From Siderastrea siderea (Eukaryota; Cnidaria; Anthozoa; Scleractinia; Rhizangiidae), in contig OZ034966.1 in assembly GCA_964030785.1 (NCBI GenBank), forward strand, positions 3,601,701 to 3,665,700: a stretch of DNA of 64,000 bases, given 5' to 3'. This document shows, in pieces, positions 36,971 through 48,180 of the stretch; within the stretch, counting starts at the first letter, position 1, and every line of letters starts with the position of its first letter. Under the pieces are notes generated by a model. It was not told the DNA's origin and ran no database searches. It saw nothing but the letters and a program-made list of their open reading frames with translations. A program made the position numbers and the translations under genes.

Positions 36971-37300
36971 GGGGCAAATTCCTTAAGAAACCCGAATATC
37001 CCAAGATGCGCAGAACGTATGCGCAGTAACAAAAGGAGGCACCGTCCTTAACTTCTTCCGGACTTCTCTGAGTTCTATCTCAAGGTGAGTTTCAGCAGTT
37101 TGATATCGCAGCGGTGTGGCGTTGGTCTGGTTTTGCTTGCAAACCCTTTTTAGTTTGAGTGAGAGCTTTTTGCTGTATAAGCAAGCGGTAATCTTAATCA
37201 GAACCCGGCGCAAACGTCGAGAAGTAATCTTCTGAACAGTATGAAGGTGATTTGGTTGTAAAAATAATCATCTCCCTCAGAACAGACAGGGAAAGCTTGT

Positions 37301-37725
37301 AACGCTTCTTTTTTGCTCCAACCTGTGCGGTTTTTTTCTCTGTGTCGGTTCTGTTTTCTTAACAAATAAGAATAAATGTTGTTTGATTCGTCTTCAGCAT
37401 CAGTTCTGCCTCAAAAAGGGAAATAATGTGCATGGTCACACGTAGGAGATATCAAGATTATTATTAGGTAAATTTTTCATGAATTTAAAGGCGAAGCAAG
37501 TTGTCAGATGAGTAACGCTTCTTTTTTGCTCCAACCTGTGCGGTTTTTTTCTCTGTGTCGGTTCTGTTTTCTTAACAAATAAGAATAAATGTTGTTTGAT
37601 TCGTCTTCAGGATCAGTTCTGCCTCAAAAAGGGAAATAATGTGCATGGTCACACGTAGGAGATATCAAGATTATTATTAGGTAAATTTTTCATGAATTTA
37701 AAGGCGAAGCAAGTTGTCAGATGAG
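37301..37725. repeat. 213-bp near-identical tandem duplication
   Basis: The block starting AACGCTTCTTTTTTGC at 37301 is repeated starting at 37514. I see one clear difference (TTCAGCATCAG versus TTCAGGATCAG). Unit B has a single, diverged copy near 42436-42640, so this duplication happened inside unit A and is recent. Confidence 0.85.
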
Positions 37726-38077
37726 TTTGTTTTTAAGCAAAGTTAATGGTTTCTCGAGAGCACTAAAAGTTGTCTTTTTCAAAATACACAAATGAACCCT
37801 AGAAATAACTGATTGGAAGTCTGAATAAGATTAACAAGGATTGGCACGTGCCAATCTTTGTGAATCCTGTCCTAGTTGAAGCATCCGTTGTCCTCTATGC
37901 GTGGCGCCCTAAAGTATCTTTGTTTTGTCTTTTTGTATCGTTTTTGTTTCGTCTACATTGCCTTTAACATATTCACGGTGTAGCCTGACTTCACCTAGTT
38001 TGTTTAGAGGAATGGTGTACAATCGAATCCTGGGATCCAAGATCCAGTGTCCTAATTATTGCTTTTTTCATCGTTAG

Positions 38078-38217
38078 GAATGAACATTGAGGATTACAAA
38101 TTTAAATGGGGCGGGGAGGACTGGGATCTAATTGACCGCGTGCTGATGATGACGTTTGAAGTGGAACGAATCAAGTACCCAGGCCTCTATCATCATTACC
38201 ATGTAAAAGGAAAATGA
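38078..38217 (+). pseudogene. orphan duplicate of the B4GALNT-like last exon
   Basis: The acceptor (CATCGTTAG|GA) and all coding bases match exon 4 at 24153, except one G-to-A change that turns the penultimate TGG codon into TGA. The product would lose only its last two residues. No upstream B4GALNT exons accompany it, so it cannot be a gene on its own. It could be spliced as an alternative 3' exon from the upstream gene, some 14 kb away. Near-perfect coding identity contrasts with visible divergence just outside. Confidence 0.8.
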
Positions 38218-38349
38218 AATTAGAGTGGACTCGCTTGAAAACTTTTCAACATTTGACTTTAATTCGAGGATAGTGTGTTAATGTCACCACCGATCAATTG
38301 TTGAGCCATAGTCTACTGAAAGACTGAGAAAAAGTAAAGCTAACGCAAC

Positions 38350-38355
38350 TTTATT
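38350..38355 (-). terminator. polyadenylation signal AATAAA for the fibrinogen-domain gene
   Basis: AATAAA on the minus strand lies about 115 bp downstream of the stop codon of the intact fibrinogen-domain gene. Confidence 0.5.
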
Positions 38356-38468
38356 AATAATCACGTACATACGTTGCATACATAAGCTAACAGATTTAGG
38401 AGCAACATGTTTTCGAAACTCATCAATCACAAAGAAACTCTTTCATGATTTTCTTTTAGGTACAACAA

Positions 38469-38746
38469 CTAAAAGTTTGTTGATCTAATTTTCATGCAAA
38501 CCGTCTTCAGAGAGTAAAAATATCCCTTCCATGTTTTCCAAACACAGCCATGTGCGTACCGATTGGAGAAGCGGCCGGTGTATGGTCCGTGAAAGTACAA
38601 ACCATTCAGGTTAGAGTCGTGACATTTTCTGTACCACCAGGCTGCTCTGTGTTCTACTGCGCAATCTTTATCCCACACATCATTATCTCGGTCTTTGGTT
38701 GAGAAGGCCATGCCGTTACCTTTGGACAGTGAATCACCCGCTGTGC
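38469..38746 (-). CDS. fibrinogen-domain gene exon 3: calcium site and signature
   Basis: The acceptor is TTTGTGTTTAG|GC on the minus strand. The exon encodes [20 protein letters not shown], the WWYRKC signature and [10 protein letters not shown], ending in MKIRSTNF and a stop. The calcium-binding DRDND and the two cysteines bracketing the signature are all present. Confidence 0.88.
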
Positions 38747-39015
38747 CTAAACACAAAAATTTTGGGTCGCAATTAGCATGTTATTTCAGGAAAACTACCT
38801 AGAGGCTAGTCTTTGCATCATCGAACAGTCAGAGGAAAACAAGCCATTTTCAAGTTGGATGAAGCCTTCATCGAAGTGAGGCGTGGTCTAAGACTACCCA
38901 CGTAAATATGATTTATTTACCTTCCAGTTGGTTAACAAATAAAGAGAGAACACTTGAAGTGGAAAAGAAGCAAAACAAATTTGATAAATTGGTAAGGGGG
39001 GTGGGGGGGATAGGC

Positions 39016-39055
<40 letters not shown>

Positions 39056-41221
39056 TATTACTATGACCATTACCTTCTTTTAATTAAACTCCAGAGGATA
39101 AAAAACAACAAGTTCTGGGCGCATAAAGATTTTTGATTGACAGCTTTGGCCTAAGTGTTCAGCTCGAAGGCGTTTTGCTCTCTATTTTGGCCACTAGTGG
39201 CAAGTCTTTTCATGCACATGACTCAAGGTTTTCGGTTATACTTTATCACTATTGTGGTTATCAGGACTCCCTTGCAACTTGCCAGTTACATGTGGAGCTA
39301 GTCTGACTTCGATGTAGCCTAAATCTACCTACGCTTGCAATTATCGGACATAGATCATGAAAAGAAAAGAGCCTAAACATCGAACTTCAGTTGAGTCACT
39401 CCCACCTGAATAATCTCCGAGTTTCAGTTTATAATTCTTGCTTTCATCTTCCACCACAAAGTGATCGTAAACTGCATAAGCGGTTGCCTGAGCAAAATCT
39501 TCCAAATCCACACGGAGCACATTGGAAGACTGACTTGTCAAACGATGGATTTTATCCAAACCCAGCCAAAACTCTCCGTCGACGCGTCCAAAGCCATTCT
39601 TATATTCTTTCCAGCCGAGGTAAAAATCCACGGATCCATTCAGTCTCCTTTGAAAGACCGTCCACCCTCCTCCATCAGTAGTCTGATCGCAGTAAACTTC
39701 AAACGCGTTGCCGTTGTCTGGACGGATGGTGTACACGCCGCTTGAAGTATTCCCGGACTTATAAACCTCTGCGCAATCCTTTGGAACTGGAGGTAAAGAG
39801 CATAAATGACACAAAGAAAAAGATTACGAAAAGTACAACACATAATAGTTGCAATAACCTCTTCTGTAAGGGCACCGATACGTACTCAATGACTTCTCCA
39901 TCAACCTCACCAAAAATTGAATTATTGTCCCCCATAGCCTGCAAACGAAATCGTTGCGATTCAATTACTGATTTCGATTTGTTCGATTGTTTTAAATTTG
40001 TACCTTGAGCAGGCTTCTAGTGAAAATGAGGGAAAGAAGGACTTACCCCCCTTGTTTTCTTATTCTCTTAGAGGGCTTGTAAGTAGGGCCCCATTTCCTA
40101 TCCCCCTTGCAGTCATTTTCGTTATTTTTCAGTATTTCATAGGAATCAACGATTAATCTCTTCAACTGCCTTGTTGATGGGATTGCTATCCATCTATCTT
40201 GTTAATAGGATTGCATTGCTATGAATAGGGAAGGAAAATAAAGAAAACGTCACGTGAACATAAGGAGTGTTGTAGTTACAGCTGTAGTTGTACAGCTGCG
40301 GTTGATGCATAATTAAATACACCATTCTTCTCTCCTGCAGACAGAGGGTTTGAGAGGAGGCAAAATAAAAAATACGTATCCAGTGAATCCATAAAACCAG
40401 GCAAAAGACTACAAACCCATGCATGTAAAGAATACTGCAGGATCGTATAAAGTGCCTGTATCGATCGTTAAATTTATCAGATTAACAGAACTTTGATAAC
40501 TAAAAACGCTTCGTAGTCAACAAATACAAAATAAATTGGAATTAAGTTTACTATAGACCTTTTTCAAAAATGGCTGCCAGGGCATCACTGTTCGGGCTGT
40601 TTCGTCAAGAAAGTACAACAATGTCTCCAGAAAAGGGATGAAAAATATTACGTTCGAGCAAATTTGGATCTTTTGGCGTGAAGGCTGTCAACTTTATAGA
40701 TCATTTGAGTTAAAGAGAATTGTATCGAAAAAGTGATTCAGTCTAACTCCTACGGTATTTGTGACAACTGTGACTTTAAATCTCCACACATTGACGCATT
40801 TCGACCGGATCTTTACTTCCAGGTTGGTGGTTTCTGTTTCAAGTTCAATTTTCTAGGTAATGAAAATCAGTAGTTGCCATTTGTAACTACAAGCTAGCAC
40901 GAGAAGCAATACATATCGTAATTATTACTTACCTCGCTTTGAGGGACAGTCGCCGTCGCAAACTGCATTTAGTTTAGCCTCCATTACATCCAGTTTCTTC
41001 TTCATCTCGTTGACGAGACTAAAAAGCTCACTGAAAGCCTCCGGTGATGGCCCTCCATGGCAGATCTGTTGCGTAACGCACGGTCCCTGAGTCGGAGGTT
41101 GAATTGTAGAGCTCTGCTGTGTAGGCATAGGTTGATAGCCAAGAATTATGAACGTGAAGAGGAAAAATCTCACAACAGACATTTTTGCATGAGCTGCTGA
41201 GAACCTTGAGAATGAAATCAC
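38469..41221 (-). CDS. secreted fibrinogen-domain (ficolin/tenascin-like) lectin, three exons, intact (copy B)
   Basis: Exons on the minus strand are 41221-40933, 39786-39406 and 38746-38469. Phases match: Val and Gly codons are split across the two junctions. The length is 315 residues from the first Met, or 302 from the second (MSVVRFFLF at 41182), which directly starts a signal peptide. After the signal come a Pro/Gln/Thr-rich linker, a short coiled coil ([20 protein letters not shown]) with flanking cysteines for oligomer formation, and a complete fibrinogen C-terminal domain of about 219 residues. The domain shows [11 protein letters not shown], the calcium-site motif DRDNDVW, and [13 protein letters not shown], which fits the fibrinogen signature pattern. 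Such proteins are usually extracellular lectins recognising acetylated sugars, with roles in innate immunity or matrix. Ligand and role here are unknown. The first exon has no counterpart in the broken copy. Confidence 0.88.
39012..39057. repeat. (ATC)n microsatellite
   Basis: About 14 ATC units lie in the intron between exons 2 and 3 of the fibrinogen-domain gene. The matching place in unit A (25430-25520) has a longer, impure ATC-rich tract. Confidence 0.85.
39406..39786 (-). CDS. fibrinogen-domain gene exon 2: N-terminal half of the domain
   Basis: The acceptor is TTTACCTCCAG|TT and the donor ATTCAG|GTGGGA on the minus strand. The exon encodes [20 protein letters not shown], the standard opening of fibrinogen domains, then [31 protein letters not shown] and LRVDLEDF. 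The 381-nt length keeps frame, unlike the 392-nt copy at 25866-26257. Confidence 0.88.
40160..40930. other. intron 1 of the fibrinogen-domain gene, no further feature seen
   Basis: This stretch lies within the intron between exons 1 and 2. It holds the block 40441-40560 shared with unit A and otherwise shows no recognisable element. Confidence 0.5.
40933..41221 (-). CDS. fibrinogen-domain gene exon 1: signal peptide and coiled coil
   Basis: The donor is AAGCGAG|GTAAGT on the minus strand. The exon encodes the hydrophobic leader [15 protein letters not shown] and an oligomerisation stretch with heptad-like hydrophobics. The second Met is the better start because the signal peptide begins there; the first Met would add 13 residues. 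Cysteines at positions 35, 41, 75 and 79 (from the second Met) could link subunits. Confidence 0.75.
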
Positions 41222-41349
41222 GTACTGTCCTAGGTTTCTGTTTAATTTCTAGAAGGTTATTCCGCTTAAAAGGTATTACGTCACGTTTGTTTGCGCCTCG
41301 TTTCCGTTGCTCTGCATTGCGACATTAGAAATCATGATCATGAATTTGT

Positions 41350-42160
41350 CTGCAATCGGGGCTGAGAGGCTCAATCGGCAGTTTGCAGACATACAAGGTC
41401 AGATGAACCATCCCACGCTGAAAAGAGCATTCTGATGAAAAGGAGGACTTTAGTGGACACCCTTCTCAGGTATGGACAGGAACATATTGAATCCCCTTTC
41501 AGTTTTTGCACACTTTCAGGTCACCCCTCTTGGTGAGTTTGATGAGGTGCATGCCCATATATTTCTAATCTTTGGGATTGTGACCATATGTCCTTCGTTT
41601 CCCAAATTCCTCCAAGTAGATTGTATACAGTGTTCGGCATAATGGTGTTTGTAAATGGCTTGTGAGAGGAGCTGGTATTCAATATGGCCCAGGAGCTTTT
41701 CTATTCGTGAGACGTTGTAAAGCCTCCTAAATATTATTTCTGTTCTTGTGGGACGTTTTGTGAGTATGTGGTTACGTAGCGGCGTTTCTGCCGGTGAAAT
41801 ATGTGGAATATCAACTGAGGGCTGTCTATTCGTTAGTTTCTGAAAGTGTTCTCTCTCTCTCTCTTGTTAGATCATCTCTGTCCCGCATGATCATGACAAA
41901 CTCAGCCTGTTCCATTACGTCACGTGTCCCCTTAAGATCCCTTATCCTCTTTTCCAAGGTCTCGATGACGTTTTTCGTGTCCATTTTCACGCCGTGTTTT
42001 TCTTCCCAGTTGCTGAGTCCTTTTTCTCCCTCTGGCCATGTCCTTGCCCGTTCACAGCAGTTTTCCTCGATCTTTCTTCAGTGCGATTCCACGTACCGGT
42101 CGTGGATATCAGTTTTCTTTATGTTGTACTCGACTTTACCTCACCAAATCCTCCTCACAA
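41350..42160 (-). pseudogene. degraded coding remnant, unit B copy
   Basis: This is the homologue of 35835-36640. On the minus strand the segment LLGGIWETKDIWSQSQRLEI reads openly and then hits a stop because of one extra G (GAGGGGTGA), where unit A reads on. The lysine-rich helical part is also visible. Function is not recognised. Confidence 0.4.
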
Positions 42161-42921
42161 TGCAGGTCTGATATTTCCGCAATTTCCTTTGATTTTTGCA
42201 TTTTCTCAACCTCTATGAGTTCTATCTCAGGGACAGTTTCAGCAGTTTGGTATCGCAGCGTGTATGAAGTTGGTCTGATTTCGCATTCAAAACCTTTTCA
42301 GTTTGAATGACAGTTTTTGCTAGTGGTAATAAGACCCAGCACACCCATCGAAAAGTGATCTTCTGAACAGCATGAATGTGCTTTTGAAGTAAAAATAATC
42401 ATCTCACTCACTGGGCTAGGCAGGGACAGCTTCTAACGCTTATTTTCTGCTGCAACCAGCTGTGCGGTCTTCTTTGTGCCAATTCTTTTTTCTTAAGACA
42501 TAATAGATATTGCTTGAAAAGTCTTCAGCATTAGCTCTGCCTCGAAAACGAATTCCGAGAGGCCACCTGCAGGAAACATCAAAGTTATTGTTATGTAAAT
42601 TTTTCACGAACTTAAAGGCGACACAAGTTGTCAGACGAGTTTTTTTAAGCCAAATATTTATAGTTTCTTGAGAACATAAGCTGTCGTTTTCAAATAAACG
42701 AATGAAACCTGGAGGCAACTGACTAGAAAACTGAATAAGATTTGACATAAACCATCGATAGGCTCAGTATATTACAGTCTATGGACTCATTCATACAGCT
42801 TTGTGAATTTGATAGTGAAAAGCAAACACATGACGTGAAGAAGCGCTATAGTGCTCCTTGAATAAAAGATGCTGTAAAGTGAAAAGAATACAGCATTCAC
42901 CACTCTCTTCGTACTAATAAT

Positions 42922-43848
42922 ATGGATTTGCAAACCGTGAAAACTATTCTTTTGCCTTTTTATGGAATTGTCGTGGTAACTGGGATTTGTGGAAATTCTT
43001 TGTTCATAACTGTGGTGCGAAGGAAGCGCTCTATGCAGACTGTGTTCAACTACATGCTCATTAATGTAGCCGTTTCTGATATCATTTCTCTGGCCTTCTG
43101 CGTACCTGGCATCACTATACGATTTTTTAGACATCCAAGAGGGATTCTCGGTACCTTCATCTGCAAGTTTGTGACCATGCATCTTATTGCTGGAATAACT
43201 TTATTGGTATCCGGTTTGACTCTAACCACCATTTCAGTCGAAAGACACAACGCTCTGTTACGACCCATGGATTCTCGCTTTAAACTGAATGGAACGCGAA
43301 CTAAAATCATGATTTGTGTGATATGGGGATTTTCCATTGCATTTGTCTTACCACTGTTTATTTATCAGAAGTATTCAGACGAAGTCGAAGACTGCTATTT
43401 GGATTGGGGCAATATCGCTGCTCATACATTCTGGGGATGCTTAGCCACGTTAGTGGGCATATCAGTTTCTACTTTGTGCTTCTGTTATTTTCGCATTTTG
43501 AAAGCCATATACTTAAAGAACATAATACCACCGAATCAAGGCAACAGAATAGAAGAAGACAGCAGAGATAGACTGAAGATCATAAAGCTTTTACTAACAG
43601 TGACTGGCTTGTTCTTCGTGTGTTTTATCCCCTTTGTCGTGGTTTCAGCAATTGGTGTTTCGACTTACAGCGTATTTTACCAAGTGTCATATTTCCTTGT
43701 TTACTGCAGCTGCTATGTTAACCCAGTCGTTTATATATTTCAGAGTGCAAACTATAGAGCAGGCTTGAAAGATTTATGGAACAAAAGAACCGATCGTCAA
43801 CCTGAAAGGTCTCTTGAACTGTGGTCACGCGCTCGTGTCGAAAGTTAA
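42922..43848 (+). CDS. rhodopsin-class (class A) G-protein-coupled receptor, intronless, 308 aa
   Basis: Seven hydrophobic helices are visible with the class A landmarks. These are GN in helix 1 (N25), NVAVSD in helix 2 (D53), a helix-3 Cys (C81) paired with an extracellular-loop-2 Cys (C158), ERH in place of DRY (107-109), W135 in helix 4, CFIPF in helix 6 (234-238) and NPVVY in helix 7 (267-271), followed by a helix-8-like segment and a short basic tail. The helix-5 proline is absent. The extracellular N terminus is very short, about 7 residues. The overall look is of a neuropeptide- or amine-type receptor, as in the large single-exon receptor expansions of cnidarians; the ligand cannot be told. 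ATG at 42922 is the first in frame and gives the correct start of helix 1. The gene lies just outside the duplicated region. Confidence 0.9.
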   Translation: MDLQTVKTILLPFYGIVVVTGICGNSLFITVVRRKRSMQTVFNYMLINVAVSDIISLAFCVPGITIRFFRHPRGILGTFICKFVTMHLIAGITLLVSGLTLTTISVERHNALLRPMDSRFKLNGTRTKIMICVIWGFSIAFVLPLFIYQKYSDEVEDCYLDWGNIAAHTFWGCLATLVGISVSTLCFCYFRILKAIYLKNIIPPNQGNRIEEDSRDRLKIIKLLLTVTGLFFVCFIPFVVVSAIGVSTYSVFYQVSYFLVYCSCYVNPVVYIFQSANYRAGLKDLWNKRTDRQPERSLELWSRARVES

Positions 43849-43959
43849 CGTTAAAAGGACAAAAAAATATTAGTAAAATAGAATCTTAAAAACTCGACAC
43901 CTGTCACTACTGCAACCATATCTTACATAAAAGGGACTTCTATTACTACTTTGTGACAA

Positions 43960-44078
43960 CTACTGAAGAACGTTAAGGACAAAGACGAACCAAACGACAG
44001 ACAGGGAGCAGTTTTCAAGATCAAATGCTGCGACTGCCAGGCCACTTATATTGGTGAGACCAGCGGCAATTTGAACAT

Positions 44079-44115
<37 letters not shown>

Positions 44116-44370
44116 TGACTGACTGACTGAACATAAACGAGCGACCAGAAATGGTGATATCAACAACCACATTGCTGAGCACAGTTTAAAAACAAACTAC
44201 AGAATCGACTGGGACTTAGCTAAATGCGTTACCTACAGTACGAACTACTTTCAACGAATCACTCTGGAAAGGTGGTTTACTAACTTAGAACAAACACCAC
44301 TGAACCGTTACCAGCAGCAACCTGCACCTTACAAACGACTTATTGAAGACAACAACAAGACAGACAAACA
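43960..44370 (+). mobile_element. Penelope-like element fragment: GIY-YIG endonuclease end, broken by a TGAC array
   Basis: The reading KIKCCDCQATYIGETSG is the GIY-YIG endonuclease signature found at the C terminus of Penelope-like retroelements. After a tetranucleotide array the homology resumes with EHKRATRNGDINNHIAEHS, then FTNLEQTPLNRYQQQPAPYK, which is typical of these elements. The reverse-transcriptase part is missing, so this is a 5'-truncated copy. The array introduces stops. Confidence 0.75.
44080..44131. repeat. tetranucleotide (CTGA/TGAC)n microsatellite inside the endonuclease remnant
   Basis: About 12 units of ACTG lie exactly where intact relatives would have the helix linking YIGET to the EHK segment. 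The catalytic-Arg region has been replaced by the expansion. Confidence 0.8.
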
Positions 44371-44399
44371 ATAAACAAACCGACTAATTTTACTAACGA

Positions 44400-47300
44400 C
44401 AGACCAACGGACATATGAATAACAAAAGACGGATCGAAACTCACCAATCGCGTTTTACAGTCTTCACAGCCAATAACATCACGGCTTAACTGACATACGA
44501 CCAATAACATCGCCAGTTCGTTGACCACTCAGGACAACGACCAGAGACTTAAAGCATCTACTGACGTTTCACAATTCACTTGACTCTGATGATGACTTCC
44601 GCTCAGGTTGTCGAAGCGTCAGTCAATGTCACTTCAAACAGTCCTTCTCAACACTAAACTCACCCGGACGATCGTGATTTGCCGACTTATAAAATGACTC
44701 CTGGGTTCAAACCATTTACAGAGAAAGCTCTTTCATCTACAGGCAGATCTAATAGAAAACAATGTTAGCTGCTTAGATGCTTGACATTTCAGTTTCCAAA
44801 AGATTCATGAATTATAGTTGAAGGCTAGGATCTCCGTACAAAATAAGGTGCCTTTGTATCTGGTCACTGCGCAGACCTGCGCAGTGGTGGATCCGGGTCG
44901 TCCGGCTTCATCTTTTGCCAATGGGAGGGAGGAGGGGGTGGGCGGAGAGGCATGACTCCTCCTTGATCCATCAGCCGCGAACAGCATCTGAACTAGCAAC
45001 TAATCCTTTCATTTTATTGAAATCAGTGCTCACCGTTGTTGACCTCTTCAAGGACGTTACAGCAAAAAGAAGAATTTTCAATCAAGCATGAAAGACGGTG
45101 ATGGCAGGACAGGCAACAAGGATGGGTTTTTGAGATGCAGCTTGATGCAGTCTCGATTTGACTGCATAAGGTTAAGCAGACTATCCCGATAGATACCTTC
45201 CGGTATCTATTGAGTACAAGCTTGACTTTACAAAGCCATTATTGCTTGTACCTAGAGCCTCCTTCTCAGCATTAGGGAGGAGTGCATGAAGGCCTTAAAG
45301 TTGTACAGGTACTCAACCTCGTATTAGGAAAATCATTTGTTGGTAGTTCTCACTTGCAATATGTAATAACCAATTGAGATCAACGATGAATTGCGCTTTT
45401 CTTTGTTTGCCTTTTTCCTTTTTAAAAAGGGGCCTATTTTTGCCTGCAATAAATTTGTCCTGGAACAAATTAAGCACCAAACATTGTTTTTCCGAGATTG
45501 CGAAAAAGTCATGTTCCACGATCATGGCTTCCTGATCTCAGATAACCGCCATTAAGTGTCAGTTTCTATTTTCACTCTAGAAGGGGAGACCAATACAAAC
45601 CCTCAGTTTCAAGGGCGCTTTTACACCACTGTTCTCAATGCTCCTGAGCACCACGTGGGCAAAGGAAGTCAGCTATCATTTGAAGCACTCGGGCTTGTTA
45701 AGAAATAAAATCCCATCACCTCACACAACATCACAACCGGAAACAGCTTTTTCTTGGGCACGACTTTTAAAAAAGCTATTTAACAAGTTACTTTCTTTCT
45801 ATCTTTTTCCCCTCTCTCTCCCATCTCTTTAACGTTTCACAAAATCCTACAATGGTATCATTTGCAATAAAAGGCGCTACAGATATATCAGATCTTTTAC
45901 TCATGATCTTGAGAATGTCTGTAAAAAAGGGGGGATTAATGAGTTGCAAGGAAAGTGAAACCAAATGAGGTTCAAAAGTGATTTAAATTTAAAATTTCAA
46001 GTTAAAATTAATAGATGGATTCAGCTTAATTAGTCCACTACTTAATTAGTTGGGGCGGTCTGTTTGGTGACGTGTAAATAAATTAGCCCTCTTCTATTTC
46101 TATGTTAAATCGCATCTGATTTCATTAAAAACAATGCACATACATTGCCCCCTGAAGAAAATGTTCAAGTGCATAGACCTGAAGAAACGAGGACGGGCTT
46201 TACCTTTAGGGAAAGTCTTGAGGGGGCTGGTTTGGAAAGGAAACCAGAGGGAACAAAAACTTAGGGGTGGGTGGGGATGGGGGATCGTAATCGGGAGAAG
46301 GTGAATTGTTTTGAGACAGGATTTGTATGAAGGGACTTAAGTTGTCTAAAACGTAATTGGTTTAGATAAGGATTTTCCGTCTGAAACATTGGAGATAAGC
46401 ACATGCATTGTTCAAAGTGACGTAACACTCAAAGGCAACTCTCGTCGAGGGTTGCAGCAGTAGTATGAACAACTGCGCATACCTCCCACGGTGTCCATCT
46501 TATGTTGTTTGAATTTGCTGTTAAAAAAGCCTCGTTAAACCAGGACGATCGTACGACTCGAAGAGCCGAACTTAGTGGAGCTGAACTTAGTGATATGAGA
46601 GAGTAGGTTTTGCAAAGGTCAATAAATGTGATAATGCGAAGGGACAAACCGGCTCTTCAGGAAGGGGCATTATTCAAAACACAAAGCAATCTCAAGTAAC
46701 CACCGTTAGCCGGTTATCCCGTTATATTTAGGATACGGAAATAATTATCAGAAGACGGGAAAAAGAAACTACTCGTCAAAAGCGTTTTTCGTTTAATCCT
46801 ATTCAGACCTGGTATTTGTAGGTCTATTTTGGTTAAGGGATGGAGGAAGGTGTGGGTGGGGTATGGGAGTTAGGCAGATTCCGTAACGTAGGTGAGAGCT
46901 TTTGCAGCCTAGGAAATTTATTATAGGTCCAAAACCTTTTCCTTTCAGGTTTTTAACCTAACAAGATGACGAGTTATGATGGCGACTTGATTATTTTAGA
47001 CCTTAGACTAGCATGACTGCGAGCAGTTGTTTTTTATCCTCGTGTCCTACACGTGAATTATATCAGTTATGCAAGTCACCGCTCGATATGTCGCCCTCTA
47101 CGCGATCTTCTCGCACTTAACAAAAGTTAAGACGTGAAAGAGACTCCTATGTTTTAGACTACATCAGTGTTCATATAATTCCCGGCTCACTTTGCAAGCG
47201 CGGAGCATAAGCATAATGTAACGGCGGTATGTGATGTCAGCAGTAATTCAAGTGAAGATAGTCACCAATTCTGGTCTAACAACAGTTCTAAAACGAAAAA

Positions 47301-47500
47301 AAGAGCTCATCCTGGAAGATGTGACCGAAGCTGATTGGCATCGAGAGGGGTAAGGTAACAAGTTTTTGCTTATTTGAAATTCTAAAACTCATAAACTGCA
47401 CTTTTTATGTGAAGATAAAATCCAAGAAATCTATACAGCTGCGATAAAAAGAAAGTCGAGAACTAAATGTGGTATCCCTTTTTGCACTTGTTCCATACTC
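44400..47500. other. no gene seen
   Basis: This is intergenic sequence. 44400-44660 looks like the 3' untranslated end of the Penelope-like fragment (it includes GGTTGTCGAAGCGTCAGTCA). A GC-richer patch at 44860-44960 contains CTGCGCAGACCTGCGCAG. The remainder is unremarkable. Confidence 0.4.
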
Positions 47501-47517
47501 CGGCGATCTTGTGTCCT

Positions 47518-47770
<253 letters not shown>

Positions 47771-47929
47771 TACTATCAATACTCGACATCTGATTATTTA
47801 TATCGGCTATGAAATTTTAATGAAAGACGAAATTTAGTGAAGTTTAAAATATGTCATCACAAACTTATGATTGAACTAGGTCGATATCAGGCCTGATCAT
47901 AGGCCCAGAGAAAGTAGATTATGCCCATT

Positions 47930-48180
47930 GTGTATTCTAAGTCAAATCGAGTAGAAAATAAAACTCATTTCTTGTTTCACTGTAGCAAATACTCTTTGCA
48001 GAGGCAGGCATTCTTAAATCAAATCAATGAAATAATACGGCCTGACATTTTTTTGAAAGGAAATCAACCTCACAAAGCATAAATCTTCTCATGACCTCTA
48101 ACGACGATCACGTAAATAAGCTAGTGATGAAGTTTATTTCCTCATGTATTAACAGTATACGTGGTACAATGTTATTATCA
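47930..48180 (+). mobile_element. non-LTR retrotransposon (LINE) 3'-end fragment
   Basis: The reading VENKTHFLFHCSKYSLQRQA followed by DDHVNKLVMKFIS matches the C-terminal zinc-knuckle-like end of LINE polyproteins (pattern C-x2-C, VEDE.HFL..C). Only the last 80 or so codons remain, with stops. Confidence 0.6.

Larger units (their letters stand above)
24058..37830. repeat. tandem segmental duplication, unit A (expanded)
   Basis: Unit A matches unit B (38009-42745) in the same order and orientation. Blocks seen: 24058-26600 with 38009-40160; 30131-30250 with 40441-40560; 34920-34965 with 41270-41315; 35835-36640 with 41350-42160; 37080-37830 with 42220-42745. The sequence between these blocks is mostly specific to unit A and includes several later insertions. 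The left edge lies in the last intron of the B4GALNT-like gene, at a shared TACAATCGAATCCTGGG. Confidence 0.8.
38009..42745. repeat. tandem segmental duplication, unit B (compact)
   Basis: This is the second unit, lying immediately after unit A with about 180 bp between them. It contains the orphan B4GALNT last exon, the intact fibrinogen gene and the degraded region at 41350-42745. It lacks the unit-A insertions and the 213-bp internal duplication, so it is closer to the original layout. Confidence 0.8.
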
